Positions 15,920 to 24,932 of a stretch of 64,000 nt of DNA are shown here, piece by piece. A model generated the notes under the pieces. The model had not been told where the DNA came from. It ran no database searches and saw nothing but the letters and a program-made list of their open reading frames with translations. The stretch is from Desulforapulum sp034007745. GTDB lineage: Bacteria > Desulfobacterota > Desulfobacteria > Desulfobacterales > Desulfobacteraceae. Position 1 is the stretch's first letter, and every line of letters begins with the position of its first letter. The stretch is taken from positions 1 to 64,000 of the forward strand of contig JAVEQI010000016.1 in NCBI GenBank assembly GCA_034007745.1, given 5' to 3'. Both the position numbers and the translations under genes were made by a program.

Positions 15920-16942
15920 TTATTCTCCTTCCTTAATTTGATCCTCTTCGGGAGGTTCAAATCCTTCCAGATCCATGCCCAGGGTTAAATCCATGGAAGA
16001 GAGTACCTCTTTGATCTCATTTAAGGATTTTCTTCCGAAGTTTTTAGTTTTGAGCATTTCATTGTCTGTTTTCTGAACAAGCTGATAGATCTTGAGAATC
16101 TGAGCGTTTTTAAGGCAATTTGAGCTTCTTACTGACAGCTCCAGCTCATCCACACTTCGGTACAGGTTTTCGTTGAAACTCCTGGCTGCCCCGTCGTGTT
16201 CCTTTTCAACCTGCTCAGGCTCGATATCCTCATCAAAGTTGATAAAAGGATTCATCTGCTCTTTCAGAATTTTAGCCGCATATGCAACAGAATCTTCAGG
16301 AGTGACACTGCCATCGGTCCAGATTTCCATGGTAAGCTTGTCATAATCGGTTTTCTGACCTATCCTGGAGGCACCCACAACATACTTGACCCGCTTTATC
16401 GGTGTAAAGATACTGTCAATGGGTATAGTTCCAACAGGTGCTTCAGGATCCTTGTTGGCAGCTGCCAGGGCATAGCCTTTTCCTGTTTTAACAAGCATGG
16501 TCATCATCAATTCGCCGCCCTTGGAAACAGTTGCAATATGCTGCTCCGGGTTAAGAATTTCGACCCTGCCGTCCTTGCTTACAATATCGGCAGCCGTGAC
16601 CACCTTTTCACCCTTGACATTGATCGTCAGAACCTTGTCTCCAGGAGTATCAAGCTTAAGCTTGACCTCTTTAAGGTTCATGATGATTTCAGAAACATCC
16701 TCCCTCACATCTGAAATCACGCTGTACTCATGGAGAGCTTCGCTGAATTTAACAGAAACAATGGCTGCCCCGTAAAGTGAAGAGAGGATAATTCTTCTGA
16801 GGGAATTACCGATTGTAATTCCATACCCTTTTTCAAGGGGCTCACATACAAATTTGCCGTATGTGGAGGTTGTGGTGAGTGCAACCTTTTCGGGCATGAT
16901 CATCTCACGCCAGTTCATATATACAAGTTCATCTGATGACAT
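15920..16942 (-). CDS. rpoA: RNA polymerase subunit alpha
   Basis: 340 aa. The N-terminal dimerisation domain (about 20-240, GYGITIGNSLRRIILSS) nucleates core assembly; the C-terminal helix-hairpin domain (about 260-325, LELSVRSSNCLKNA) binds UP elements and activators. An acidic tail follows. GGAG precedes the ATG at 16942. Stands between rpsD and rplQ as in most bacteria. Confidence 0.97.
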   Translation of the reverse strand: MSSDELVYMNWREMIMPEKVALTTTSTYGKFVCEPLEKGYGITIGNSLRRIILSSLYGAAIVSVKFSEALHEYSVISDVREDVSEIIMNLKEVKLKLDTPGDKVLTINVKGEKVVTAADIVSKDGRVEILNPEQHIATVSKGGELMMTMLVKTGKGYALAAANKDPEAPVGTIPIDSIFTPIKRVKYVVGASRIGQKTDYDKLTMEIWTDGSVTPEDSVAYAAKILKEQMNPFINFDEDIEPEQVEKEHDGAARSFNENLYRSVDELELSVRSSNCLKNAQILKIYQLVQKTDNEMLKTKNFGRKSLNEIKEVLSSMDLTLGMDLEGFEPPEEDQIKEGE

Positions 16943-16986
16943 TGTTTATCTCCTGGTATAATCTTACGGCCAAACTTCATCCACCG

Positions 16987-17613
16987 TTATTTGGAGTAAA
17001 GCTCTACGATCAGCTGTTCCTGTATGGGCATAGTGATATCCTCCCTGGCAGGTATCCCCTTTACAACGCCTTTAAAACCGTCCTTGTCGAGCTCCAGCCA
17101 CTGGGGAACACCCCTGCGGACAACAGTATCCAGAGAATCAGTAATAACCTGGACCTTCTTGCTTTTTTCCTTTAGCTCAATCACATCCCCAGCCTTGATA
17201 AGATACGAGGGAATGTTGACCTTTTTACCGTTCACGGTAAAATGGTTGTGCCGGACGAAATGACGGCCCTGGGTTCTGCTGCTTGTAAAGCCAAGCCTGA
17301 AAACCACATTGTCGAGACGGCGTTCGAGCATACTCAACAGGGTTTCACCGGTTATGCCCTTTTCGGCGTCAGCCCTGGCAAAGATGAGGCGGAACTGTTT
17401 TTCACCAATTCCATAAATTCGTCTCACCTTCTGCTTTTCACGCAGCTGAATGCCGTAATCGGAATGCTTCATTCGCCTTTGACCGTGCTGGCCAGGGGGA
17501 TAGCCCCTTCTGTCAAAACTGCACTTGTCTGAAAAGCAGCGATCACCCTTTAAAAACAGTTTCATATTTTCGCGTCTGCACTGTCGGCAGACAGATCCTC
17601 TATAACGTGACAA
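16987..17613 (-). CDS. rpsD: Ribosomal protein S4
   Basis: 208 aa; 16S rRNA primary binder and, in many bacteria, translational repressor of its own operon. Starts with MSRYRGSVCRQCRREN and retains four N-terminal cysteines (CRQC, CFSDKC), a zinc-binding S4 type. The S4 RNA-binding domain is at about 100-160. The start codon is TTG, supported by a strong GGAGGAG. Confidence 0.95.
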   Translation of the reverse strand: MSRYRGSVCRQCRRENMKLFLKGDRCFSDKCSFDRRGYPPGQHGQRRMKHSDYGIQLREKQKVRRIYGIGEKQFRLIFARADAEKGITGETLLSMLERRLDNVVFRLGFTSSRTQGRHFVRHNHFTVNGKKVNIPSYLIKAGDVIELKEKSKKVQVITDSLDTVVRRGVPQWLELDKDGFKGVVKGIPAREDITMPIQEQLIVELYSK

Positions 17614-17695
17614 CGTCTTCTCCTCCTTTAAAATCTTTTCACACTATCCCCAAGAGGCCTGTTACCGAGCCCGGGGATCGGAAATAAACGAACGA

Positions 17696-18091
17696 TCAGA
17701 CCCGTCTTCTTTTCGGGGGTCGACATCCGTTGTGAGCAACAGGGGTAACATCTTTTATAAAGGAGATATTGAATCCCTGGGCATGGAGGGCTCTCAGGGC
17801 TGATTCTCTACCTGCACCCGGACCCTTGACATAGACACTGACATTTTTCATTCCGTGCTCCATTGCCTTTGCACCGGCATCTTCTGCGGCAAGCTTTGCC
17901 GCAAACGGAGTACTCTTTCTTGAACCCTTAAAGCCCTGAATTCCGGAACTTGACCAGGAAACTGTGTTTCCTATCTCATCGGTGATCGTAACAATAGTGT
18001 TGTTAAACGTGCTCTGGATGTGAACTACTCCAGACGATATATTTTTCTTTACCCGTTTTTTGGTAACGGTTTTTTTGGTTTTTTTTGCCAT
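17696..18091 (-). CDS. rpsK: Ribosomal protein S11
   Basis: 131 aa; 30S platform protein beside S7 and S18. Lysine-rich start, central SSGIQGFKGSRKSTPFAA, and the invariant C-terminus CRPPKRRRV. Confidence 0.97.
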   Translation of the reverse strand: MAKKTKKTVTKKRVKKNISSGVVHIQSTFNNTIVTITDEIGNTVSWSSSGIQGFKGSRKSTPFAAKLAAEDAGAKAMEHGMKNVSVYVKGPGAGRESALRALHAQGFNISFIKDVTPVAHNGCRPPKRRRV

Positions 18092-18142
18092 TACTTAGCA
18101 ATGCCTCCTGATTGGTAGGGCTAAAATTAACCCGGATTATCC

Positions 18143-18511
18143 CTACTTCTTCTTAGTGACAGCAGCCCGTTTGGGACCTTTCCTTGTCCTTGCATTGGTG
18201 CTGGTTCGCTGACCCCGGCAAGGCAGAGATTTCCTATGACGAAGGCCGCGGTAGCATCCCAGATCCATCAATCTTTTGATATTCATGGAAATCTGAGTTC
18301 TTAATTCACCTTCGACCTTTAATTCGCTGTCAATGACCTTTCTGATATCGTTGACCTGCGCTTCTGTCAGGGCATCGGATTTGAGTGTCGGATTTATCCC
18401 AACCTTTTCAAGTATCTGCTGGGATCGGGTTCTGCCGATGCCGTAGATATAGGTTAGAGCGATTTCCACGTGTTTGTTTCTTGGTAAGTCTACGCCTGCA
18501 ATTCTTGCCAC
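18143..18511 (-). CDS. rpsM: Ribosomal protein S13
   Basis: 122 aa; 30S head protein contacting 50S and P-site tRNA. MARIAGVDLPRNKHVEIALT at the start and GLRHRKSLPCRGQRTSTNAR near the end are diagnostic. Preceded by rpmJ with 11 bases between. Confidence 0.97.
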   Translation of the reverse strand: MARIAGVDLPRNKHVEIALTYIYGIGRTRSQQILEKVGINPTLKSDALTEAQVNDIRKVIDSELKVEGELRTQISMNIKRLMDLGCYRGLRHRKSLPCRGQRTSTNARTRKGPKRAAVTKKK

Positions 18512-18522
18512 GCTGTTCCCCC

Positions 18523-18636
18523 CTATCCCTGCCTCTGATTATGACGTTTAGTGATACAGATCACCCGGATAACACCCTTCCTGCGGATGATCTTGCAATC
18601 TTTACAAATTTTTTTTACAGATGCTCTGACTTTCAT
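18523..18636 (-). CDS. rpmJ: Ribosomal protein L36
   Basis: 37 aa, beginning MKVRASVKKICKDCKIIRRK and ending HNQRQG. The Cys-x2-Cys, a later Cys and a His make the zinc-binding form of L36. It sits between infA and rpsM, its usual place. Confidence 0.95.
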   Translation of the reverse strand: MKVRASVKKICKDCKIIRRKGVIRVICITKRHNQRQG

Positions 18637-18685
18637 CTTATAATACTCCTGGGTTTACTCCCGATGGTTTTGGGAGACCTTGGTT

Positions 18686-18904
18686 CTATTTATAACGGTA
18701 TGTAATCCTGCCACGACTGAGATCATAGGGTGACATTTCAACTGTAACCTTGTCACCCGGCAGGATCTTGATAAAGTGCATTCTCATCTTACCCGAAATA
18801 TGTGCTAAAAGCTGATGCTTGTTCTCAAGCTCAACCTTGAACATAGCATTGGGCAGAGTTTCAAGCACCGTTCCTTCAACCTTTATGGGTTCTTCCTTTG
18901 CCAT
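18686..18904 (-). CDS. infA: Translation initiation factor IF-1
   Basis: 72 aa, normal length. A single OB fold (IKVEGTVLETLPNAMFKVEL to SRGRITYRYK) that binds the 30S A site during initiation. In this operon it follows secY directly; adk and map, often between them, are absent. Confidence 0.97.
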   Translation of the reverse strand: MAKEEPIKVEGTVLETLPNAMFKVELENKHQLLAHISGKMRMHFIKILPGDKVTVEMSPYDLSRGRITYRYK

Positions 18905-18971
18905 TTTTAAATTTCCTTTGTGTATCTATTGTTTGTCGCCATGTCAATTGCCATATCCATCAATGATAGAT

Positions 18972-20285
18972 CTAACGCCTTGACTTGACAGTGCCAGATT
19001 TTCCCAGGAACCCTTCGTAGTTTCTAGTGATGAGGTGGGATTCAATCTGGGAAACCGTATCAATGGATACACCAACAACAATGAGAAGTGCGGTCCCACC
19101 AAAATAAAAGGGCACGTTAAATTTTGTCATCAGCATGGTGGGAAGGACACACACAAGGGATACATAAATTGCTCCGCCTGTTGTAATCCTGGTCAATACC
19201 CGGTCAATATACTCCGCCGTTCGTTTGCCCGGACGGATACCTGGAATATACCCACCATTTTTCTTCATGTTTTCGGCCACATCATCGGGATTAAAGGTAA
19301 CAGCCGTGTAAAAGAAGCAGAAAAAAATGATAAACCCGACAAATATCAAATTATAGAAAATACTGCCGGGGTCCATGGCTGCTGCCACAGTCTTCATAAT
19401 CGGAAGATCTATGAAGTTTGCAATGGTCGCCGGAAACATAATAATGGACGATGCAAATATGGGCGGTATCACACCTGCCGTATTAATCTTCAACGGAAGA
19501 TGGGAAGTCTGGCCCCCGTACATTTTCCTGCCCACCACCCGTTTTGCATACTGAACCGGTATTCTTCTCTGGGCTGTTTCAAAGAATATGATGGCAGCCA
19601 CAACCGCAACCATGAGAACCACCAGAATAATCAGGGAAAAAATCCCCATCTCCCCGGTTGTTACAAGTCGAAGAGTGTTGGCAATGGCAATGGGCATCCT
19701 TGCAACAATACCGGCAAAGATTATCAGCGAGATGCCGTTTCCAATACCCCGTTCAGTGATCTGCTCACCAAGCCACATGATAAAGGAAGTACCTGCGGTA
19801 AGTGTGATCACCGTCATCAGCCGAAACTCCCAGCCGGGGTACATCACAATCGGGGCTCCTGACGGAGACGCCATGCTCTCAAGTCCTACGCTTATTCCAA
19901 ATCCCTGGATCAAACTCAGCACAACAGTTCCGTACCGGGTGTACTGGGTTATTTTTTTGCGACCCTGGGCACCCTCCTTGGATAATTGTTCGAGGTGTGG
20001 AACAACGACCGTCATCAGCTGGAGAATAATTGAAGCACTGATATAGGGCATGATTCCCAGGGCAAACACGGATAGCCTGTCCAGAGCTCCTCCTGAAAAC
20101 ATGTTGAACATCGCAAAAAGCGTTCCCTGGGCATTGTCAAAAAAAGAGGCCAGGGCTGCTCCATCAATCCCGGGTGTGGGAACGTGAACCCCCACCCGGT
20201 AGACAAACAGCAAGGCAAATGTAATCAAAAGCTTCCGTTTAAGCTCTGGAAGTTTGAATATGTTCTGGTATCCGCGCTCAATCAT
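18972..20285 (-). CDS. secY: Preprotein translocase subunit SecY
   Basis: 437 aa with ten predicted membrane segments; central channel for protein export, with SecE (encoded at 43620) and SecG. RVGVHVPTPGID in the first periplasmic/plug area and the cytoplasmic loop motif GIRPGKRTAEYIDRVLTR are family marks. Encoded after rplO as usual. Confidence 0.97.
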   Translation of the reverse strand: MIERGYQNIFKLPELKRKLLITFALLFVYRVGVHVPTPGIDGAALASFFDNAQGTLFAMFNMFSGGALDRLSVFALGIMPYISASIILQLMTVVVPHLEQLSKEGAQGRKKITQYTRYGTVVLSLIQGFGISVGLESMASPSGAPIVMYPGWEFRLMTVITLTAGTSFIMWLGEQITERGIGNGISLIIFAGIVARMPIAIANTLRLVTTGEMGIFSLIILVVLMVAVVAAIIFFETAQRRIPVQYAKRVVGRKMYGGQTSHLPLKINTAGVIPPIFASSIIMFPATIANFIDLPIMKTVAAAMDPGSIFYNLIFVGFIIFFCFFYTAVTFNPDDVAENMKKNGGYIPGIRPGKRTAEYIDRVLTRITTGGAIYVSLVCVLPTMLMTKFNVPFYFGGTALLIVVGVSIDTVSQIESHLITRNYEGFLGKSGTVKSRR

Positions 20286-20330
20286 TTATAGGGCCTCAGA
20301 TTCGATTATGATTCAGATTATAATTCATCG

Positions 20331-20768
20331 TTATGACTCAATGGACCCGCCGGCAGCCTCAATCTTCTCCCTGGCGGTCTTGCTGACAAGACATTGCTTC
20401 AGGCTGAAGGATTTGGTGATCTCGCCATTGCCCAATACCTTGATCTTATCATACATACCCTTGATCAGCCCCTTCTCCTTAAGGGCAGCTCCATCGATGG
20501 TCGCCTTATCCTCAAACCTGTCAAGGTCGGAGACATTCACAATAAGGACACGTTTCGCAAGGGTATTTTTAAATCCACGTTTTGGCAGACGACGGTAAAG
20601 GGGCATCTGACCGCCTTCAAATCCTGGTGGAACGCTGCCGCCGGACCGCTGTTTAAGGCCCTTGTTACCACGGGTTGAGGTACCACCCATGCCGGAACCA
20701 GGTCCCCTTCCCACACGTTTTCTATTCTTTCGGCTCCCCTCTGAGGGTGAGAGTTCATGAAGCTTCAT
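20331..20768 (-). CDS. rplO: Ribosomal protein L15
   Basis: 145 aa; late-assembling 50S protein. Glycine- and arginine-rich N-terminus (KRVGRGPGSGMGGTSTRGNK) and GFEGGQMPLYRRLPKRGF are characteristic. Its start directly abuts rpmD. Confidence 0.97.
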   Translation of the reverse strand: MKLHELSPSEGSRKNRKRVGRGPGSGMGGTSTRGNKGLKQRSGGSVPPGFEGGQMPLYRRLPKRGFKNTLAKRVLIVNVSDLDRFEDKATIDGAALKEKGLIKGMYDKIKVLGNGEITKSFSLKQCLVSKTAREKIEAAGGSIES

Positions 20769-20951
20769 TTAAACCTCCTCCACGGTAACCAGATGAGGTA
20801 TCTTCTTAACCATGCCCATAATTGCAGGGTTATTAGTATGCTCAACCGTCATATGCATTCTTTTTAAACCAAGGGCCCGGACGATTCTGCGATGTTTTTC
20901 CGTTCGGCCCACAAGGCTTCTGATCTGTGTAATCTTTATTTTACCTGACAT
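20769..20951 (-). CDS. rpmD: Ribosomal protein L30
   Basis: 60 aa. IKITQIRSLVGRTEKHRRIV and the end of about 10 residues after MGMVKKIPHLV fit L30 exactly. Small and absent from some lineages, present here between rpsE and rplO. Confidence 0.95.
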   Translation of the reverse strand: MSGKIKITQIRSLVGRTEKHRRIVRALGLKRMHMTVEHTNNPAIMGMVKKIPHLVTVEEV

Positions 20952-20965
20952 CTCAAGCCCCTTTC

Positions 20966-21460
20966 CTAAATGTCTTCAGGACGAAGGCCGCGCCGTCTGG
21001 CTACCTCATCCCTGGTTTCAAGTGACTTTAGTCCGGCCATGGTCGCCCTGACAACATTGTGCATGTTGTTGGTGCCGATGCATTTGGTCAGGATGTCTGT
21101 AACACCGGCTGCCTCAAGAACCGCACGAACGCCTCCACCTGCTATAACACCGGTACCGGGGGAAGCAGGTTTCAGCATTACTCTGCCTGCTCCCGCCCTT
21201 CCAAGCGTCTCAAAGGGAATCGTCCCGTCAAGTATGGAAAATTTAGTCATTGCCTTCTTGGCCTTTTCAAGGCCTTTTCTGATTGCCTCGGGTACTTCTC
21301 CAGCCTTGCCAAGGCCGTAGCCGACGCTTCCGGCACCATCGCCCACTACAACCAAAGCGCTGAAGCTGAAATTTCTACCGCCCTTTACAACCTTTGCGAC
21401 CCTGTTGATCTTTACAACCTTATCGATCAAAAGGCTTTCTTCCGTCTTATTTTGTGCCAA
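20966..21460 (-). CDS. rpsE: Ribosomal protein S5
   Basis: 164 aa; 30S protein important for decoding fidelity. Double-stranded-RNA-binding-like N-terminal domain (VVKGGRNFSFSALVVVGDG) then GTGVIAGGGVRAVLEAAGV. Typical length and place. Confidence 0.97.
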   Translation of the reverse strand: MAQNKTEESLLIDKVVKINRVAKVVKGGRNFSFSALVVVGDGAGSVGYGLGKAGEVPEAIRKGLEKAKKAMTKFSILDGTIPFETLGRAGAGRVMLKPASPGTGVIAGGGVRAVLEAAGVTDILTKCIGTNNMHNVVRATMAGLKSLETRDEVARRRGLRPEDI

Positions 21461-21475
21461 GGGAACTCCTCCTTA

Positions 21476-21844
21476 TTAGAAATTCAGCCCGGCTTCCCGA
21501 GCTCCGTCTGAAAGTGCTTTTATCCGTCCATGATAGAGGAATCCGTTTCTGTCAAAGACAACCTTTGAAATTCCCCTCTCAAGAGCCCTTGCACCGACCA
21601 AACGTCCGATGGCCGTGGCCGCATCCTTTCCAGCCGACTTTTCATTGTTTTCTTTAAAATCTTTGTCCAGTGTCGACGCACATGCCAGGGTTGACCCTGT
21701 AACGTCGTCAATGACCTGGGCGTAGATATGGGCCGAGCTTCTGAATACGCAGAGTCTTGGTCGCTCTGTAGTCCCGGTGATCCGCTTCCTGATCCTCTTT
21801 TGTCTTTTAAGCCTTGAAACAAGCCTTGTGGATATTTTTGCCAT
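21476..21844 (-). CDS. rplR: Ribosomal protein L18
   Basis: 122 aa; binds 5S rRNA. RKRITGTTERPRLCVFRSSA and the C-terminal FDRNGFLYHGRIKALSDGAR are L18 hallmarks. Confidence 0.97.
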   Translation of the reverse strand: MAKISTRLVSRLKRQKRIRKRITGTTERPRLCVFRSSAHIYAQVIDDVTGSTLACASTLDKDFKENNEKSAGKDAATAIGRLVGARALERGISKVVFDRNGFLYHGRIKALSDGAREAGLNF

Positions 21845-21865
21845 ATTAGTCTATTCCTGATTTCG

Positions 21866-22408
21866 TTATTTAGCTGCAGCCTTACCGGCCTTTTTAATGA
21901 TACGCTCGTCTGAATACATGATCCCCTTGCCCTTGTACGGCTCAGGCGGTCTTATCCTTCGGATTCTTGCTGCAGTCTCACCCACAATCTCCTTGTCGAT
22001 TCCCGACAGAGAAATAGTTGTATTTTTTTCAACGAGTGCGGAAATACCCTGGGGCAGATCAAAATTCACAGGATTTGAATAACCCACGTTGAGCACGACG
22101 GAATTGCCCTTGACCTCGGCCCTGTATCCAATACCGCTCAAAAGGAGCTTTTTCTCGTACCCGACAGAAACACCCATGAGCATGTTTGACACAAGCGACC
22201 GGTAAAGTCCCTGGATGGCTACCAGATCTCTATCGCTCTCATCGATAACCGAAACATTGATCTCACCATCTTCTATAGCCAGTTTAACCGCCGGATGCAG
22301 ACCACGGGCAAGGGACCCCTTGGGACCTTTGACCGAAAGTTGATCTCCCTTGAGATTCACTTCGACCTTTTCAGGAATCTGGATCGGCTTTTTACCTATT
22401 CGTGACAT
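21866..22408 (-). CDS. rplF: Ribosomal protein L6
   Basis: 180 aa; two repeated domains, contacting the sarcin-ricin loop and elongation factor site. MSRIGKKPIQIPEKVEV at the start and RRPEPYKGKGI-like IRPPEPYKGKGIMYSDE near the end. Confidence 0.97.
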   Translation of the reverse strand: MSRIGKKPIQIPEKVEVNLKGDQLSVKGPKGSLARGLHPAVKLAIEDGEINVSVIDESDRDLVAIQGLYRSLVSNMLMGVSVGYEKKLLLSGIGYRAEVKGNSVVLNVGYSNPVNFDLPQGISALVEKNTTISLSGIDKEIVGETAARIRRIRPPEPYKGKGIMYSDERIIKKAGKAAAK

Positions 22409-22422
22409 TTATCCCTCCAATG

Positions 22423-22818
22423 TTACCAGATATTGCAGAGGACTTCGCCGCCCACATTCTCTTGTTTAGCCTGCTTGTCCGTCATCAAACCTCTGGATGT
22501 GGACAGTATCGATATGCCGAGGCCGTTTAAGACCGATTTAATTTCTCTTGATTTAGTGTACATCCTGCGACCGGGTTTGCTCACCCGTTCAAGACCGTAA
22601 ATAACCGGCTTGTCATCCATGTACTTGAGATAAACTCGAAGGATACCCTGTTTGCCGTCTTCGACAAACTTATAATTCTTAATGTAGCCTTGTTCTTTCA
22701 GCACCCGGGCAAGCTCCAACTTCAGCTTTGACCCGGGGATATCCACCTTGGCAAACTCTGCTTTAGCACCATTTCTTATTCTGGTGAGCATGTCCGCAAC
22801 TGGATCACTCATTGCCAT
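22423..22818 (-). CDS. rpsH: Ribosomal protein S8
   Basis: 131 aa; primary 16S binder, which in E. coli also represses the spc operon. DPVADMLTRIRNGAKA and the C-terminal GLGISILSTSRGLMTDKQA are diagnostic. Confidence 0.97.
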   Translation of the reverse strand: MAMSDPVADMLTRIRNGAKAEFAKVDIPGSKLKLELARVLKEQGYIKNYKFVEDGKQGILRVYLKYMDDKPVIYGLERVSKPGRRMYTKSREIKSVLNGLGISILSTSRGLMTDKQAKQENVGGEVLCNIW

Positions 22819-22885
22819 AATTTTCTCCTGAACTTTACCTTTTATTCCAACAGGAATCTATCCTTGAAAAAAGGCTGTGCCTGTT

Positions 22886-23071
22886 TTACCAGCTTGATTT
22901 AGTAACTCCGGGAAGCTTACCGGCAGATGCCAGACCCCGGAAACAAATTCTACATAAACCCGCTTTTCTGATAAATCCACGGGGTCGTCCGCAAATTGGG
23001 CATCGATTGTAAGCCCGAACACCAAATTTTGGAGTTCTTGCCGCTTTTGCGATAAGACTTTTTTTAGCCAA
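22886..23071 (-). CDS. rpsN: Ribosomal protein S14, zinc (type Z) form
   Basis: 61 aa. Two Cys pairs (CPICGRP and CRICFR) make the short zinc-binding S14. The long zinc-free type is not seen here. Confidence 0.97.
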   Translation of the reverse strand: MAKKSLIAKAARTPKFGVRAYNRCPICGRPRGFIRKAGLCRICFRGLASAGKLPGVTKSSW

Positions 23072-23155
23072 ATCACCCTCCTTAAAGTGCTAACAATAGG
23101 CAACTTCGAGGCTGGATAAAAAAAGCCAACCCCGGTTGCATTGAGTCAAAAACCA

Positions 23156-23695
23156 TCAGTTTTTAAAGGGCATCCCAAACAATCTCAAAAGTTCTTTGCC
23201 CTCTTTATCGGTTTTGGCCGTGGTGACAATAGATACATTCAATCCCTTGATAGCGTCGGTCTTGTCAAAATCGATCTCGGGAAAAATAATCTGCTCGCGA
23301 ATACCAAGGCTGTAGTTGCCGCGGCCATCAAAGGCCTTACCGGAAACTCCCCTGAAATCCCTGACACGGGGAAGAGCAATGTTAACCAGCTTCTGGAGAA
23401 AATCATACATCTTCTCCCTTCTAAGGGTTACCATGCAGCCGATGGGCATACCTTCTCTAAGCTTAAAAGCGGCAATGGACTTCTTTGCCTTGGTGATAAC
23501 CGGCTTCTGACCTGCGATCAAGGCAAGGTCCCCGGCAGCTGAGTCAAGCAGTTTTATATTGTTGATGGCTTCACCAAGTCCAATGTTGAGAACAATCTTG
23601 GTAATCTTTGGCACTTCCATGGGATTTTTATAACCAAAGGTTTCCCTGAGGCCGGGTACTATTTCTTTGTCATACATCTCTTTAAGAGTTGTCAT
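23156..23695 (-). CDS. rplE: Ribosomal protein L5
   Basis: 179 aa; 5S rRNA binding, bridges to the 30S head. NPMEVPKITKIVLNIGLGEA and LREGMPIGCMVTLRREKMY are the family motifs. Confidence 0.97.
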   Translation of the reverse strand: MTTLKEMYDKEIVPGLRETFGYKNPMEVPKITKIVLNIGLGEAINNIKLLDSAAGDLALIAGQKPVITKAKKSIAAFKLREGMPIGCMVTLRREKMYDFLQKLVNIALPRVRDFRGVSGKAFDGRGNYSLGIREQIIFPEIDFDKTDAIKGLNVSIVTTAKTDKEGKELLRLFGMPFKN

Positions 23696-23713
23696 TTTAC
23701 TCCTCCGGGTAGA

Positions 23714-24043
23714 CTAGGCATCAATCTGCTCATTACATTTAGTGCAGACTCTCACCCGTTTCCCGTCCTCCAGCTGCTTGATGCCAACCCTGACGGGTTT
23801 AACGCAGCTGTTGCACATGATCATGAGATTCGAACAGTCCACAGGCATGGGTTTGTCTACAATTCCGCCCTGGGGATTTGCCTGGGTCGGCCTCTGATGG
23901 ATTTTTGCCACATTTATATTTTCCACAAGGGCACGGTTTTTCTTTCTAAGCACCTTGAGGACCTTACCGATCTTTCCCTTGTCTTTGCCGGTAAGTACCT
24001 TGACTTTATCTTCTTTTTTAATTCTTATCTTGATATTTTCCAT
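23714..24043 (-). CDS. rplX: Ribosomal protein L24 with Cys4 C-terminus
   Basis: 109 aa; initiates 50S assembly. KOW motif KVLTGKDKGKIGKVLKV. The C-terminal part carries CNSC and CTKC, a zinc-ribbon-like tail seen in some bacterial L24. I choose the ATG at 24043 (GGAG 6 bases upstream) over a TTG 4 codons earlier. Confidence 0.95.
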   Translation of the reverse strand: MENIKIRIKKEDKVKVLTGKDKGKIGKVLKVLRKKNRALVENINVAKIHQRPTQANPQGGIVDKPMPVDCSNLMIMCNSCVKPVRVGIKQLEDGKRVRVCTKCNEQIDA

Positions 24044-24066
24044 AGGTTTCTCCAAAAACCGAGCAG

Positions 24067-24435
24067 TTAAAGCACCTCGGGGGCAAGGGAAATAATCTTC
24101 ATGAACTTTTTAGCTCGAAGTTCCCTGGCTACAGGCCCGAAAATTCGGGTTCCAATGGGCTCGTTGGAAGCGTTGAGAATAACGGCTGAATTATCGTCAA
24201 ACCGAATCATGGAACCATCGGGTCTTGCAATCTCTTTTCTGGTTCGCACGATCACAGCCTTGACCACATCGCCCTTTTTCACCTTGGCATTGGGAATGGC
24301 CTCTTTGACAGACACTACAATAATGTCTCCAATGCCGGCATAACGCCGCTTTGAGCCACCAAGGACTTTAATGCAATACAGTTCCTTGGCACCTGAGTTG
24401 TCTGCTACAGTTAGTCTTGTCTCGGTCTGAATCAT
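24067..24435 (-). CDS. rplN: Ribosomal protein L14
   Basis: 122 aa; subunit-interface protein near the factor site. MIQTETRLTVADNSGAKELY and the C-terminal FGPVARELRAKKFMKIISLAPEVL are exact family features. Confidence 0.97.
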   Translation of the reverse strand: MIQTETRLTVADNSGAKELYCIKVLGGSKRRYAGIGDIIVVSVKEAIPNAKVKKGDVVKAVIVRTRKEIARPDGSMIRFDDNSAVILNASNEPIGTRIFGPVARELRAKKFMKIISLAPEVL

Positions 24436-24453
24436 TTTTCAACTCCTCTCAAA

Positions 24454-24711
24454 TCAAACTGCCTTTTTGACAATCTCACTGACGCGAAATCTCTTGGTTT
24501 TGCTCAAAGGTCTTGACTCGGTTATCTTGACCATATCGCCGATCTGACACAGTTTGGCCTCGTCATGGGCTGCATATTTTTTATGACTTCGGATATATTT
24601 CTTATATACCTTATGCTGAACAAGACGCTCCACCTGGACTACGACGGACTTATCCATTTTGTTAGATACGACTGTACCTAAAAGTACTCTTTTTCTTCCT
24701 CTTTCATTCAT
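24454..24711 (-). CDS. rpsQ: Ribosomal protein S17
   Basis: 85 aa; primary 16S binder. RKRVLLGTVVSNKMDKSVVV and ESRPLSKTKRFRV are diagnostic. Start is uncertain: ATG at 24711 is chosen, but a TTG at 24729, immediately after the rpmC stop, would add 6 residues; neither has a strong ribosome site. Confidence 0.93.
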   Translation of the reverse strand: MNERGRKRVLLGTVVSNKMDKSVVVQVERLVQHKVYKKYIRSHKKYAAHDEAKLCQIGDMVKITESRPLSKTKRFRVSEIVKKAV

Positions 24712-24730
24712 GGCAGCAACTTTTCTCAAA

Positions 24731-24928
24731 TTAGCTAATGTTTAAATTCATTTCCCGGCAGACGGTCATAAGCCTTGCAATATCCTTGCGGATGGTTGGG
24801 AGAATGGCTGTATTCTCAAGCTGACCAACACCATGCTGAAAGCGCAGATTAAAGAACTCTTTTTTCAGCTCAGTCAATTTATCCAGGATCTCCTGGGCGC
24901 TCATCTCTCTAATGTCTTTTGTCTTCAT
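24731..24928 (-). CDS. rpmC: Ribosomal protein L29
   Basis: 65 aa, two helices; lies at the tunnel exit near L23. MKTKDIREMSAQEILDKLTE and FNLRFQHGVGQLENT are typical. Confidence 0.97.
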   Translation of the reverse strand: MKTKDIREMSAQEILDKLTELKKEFFNLRFQHGVGQLENTAILPTIRKDIARLMTVCREMNLNIS

Positions 24929-24932
24929 CTGC

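Noticed and set aside
19035..19862. 275-codon plus-strand frame opposite secY
   Set aside because: Antisense to SecY; composition (Asn/Gly/His-rich) is not protein-like.
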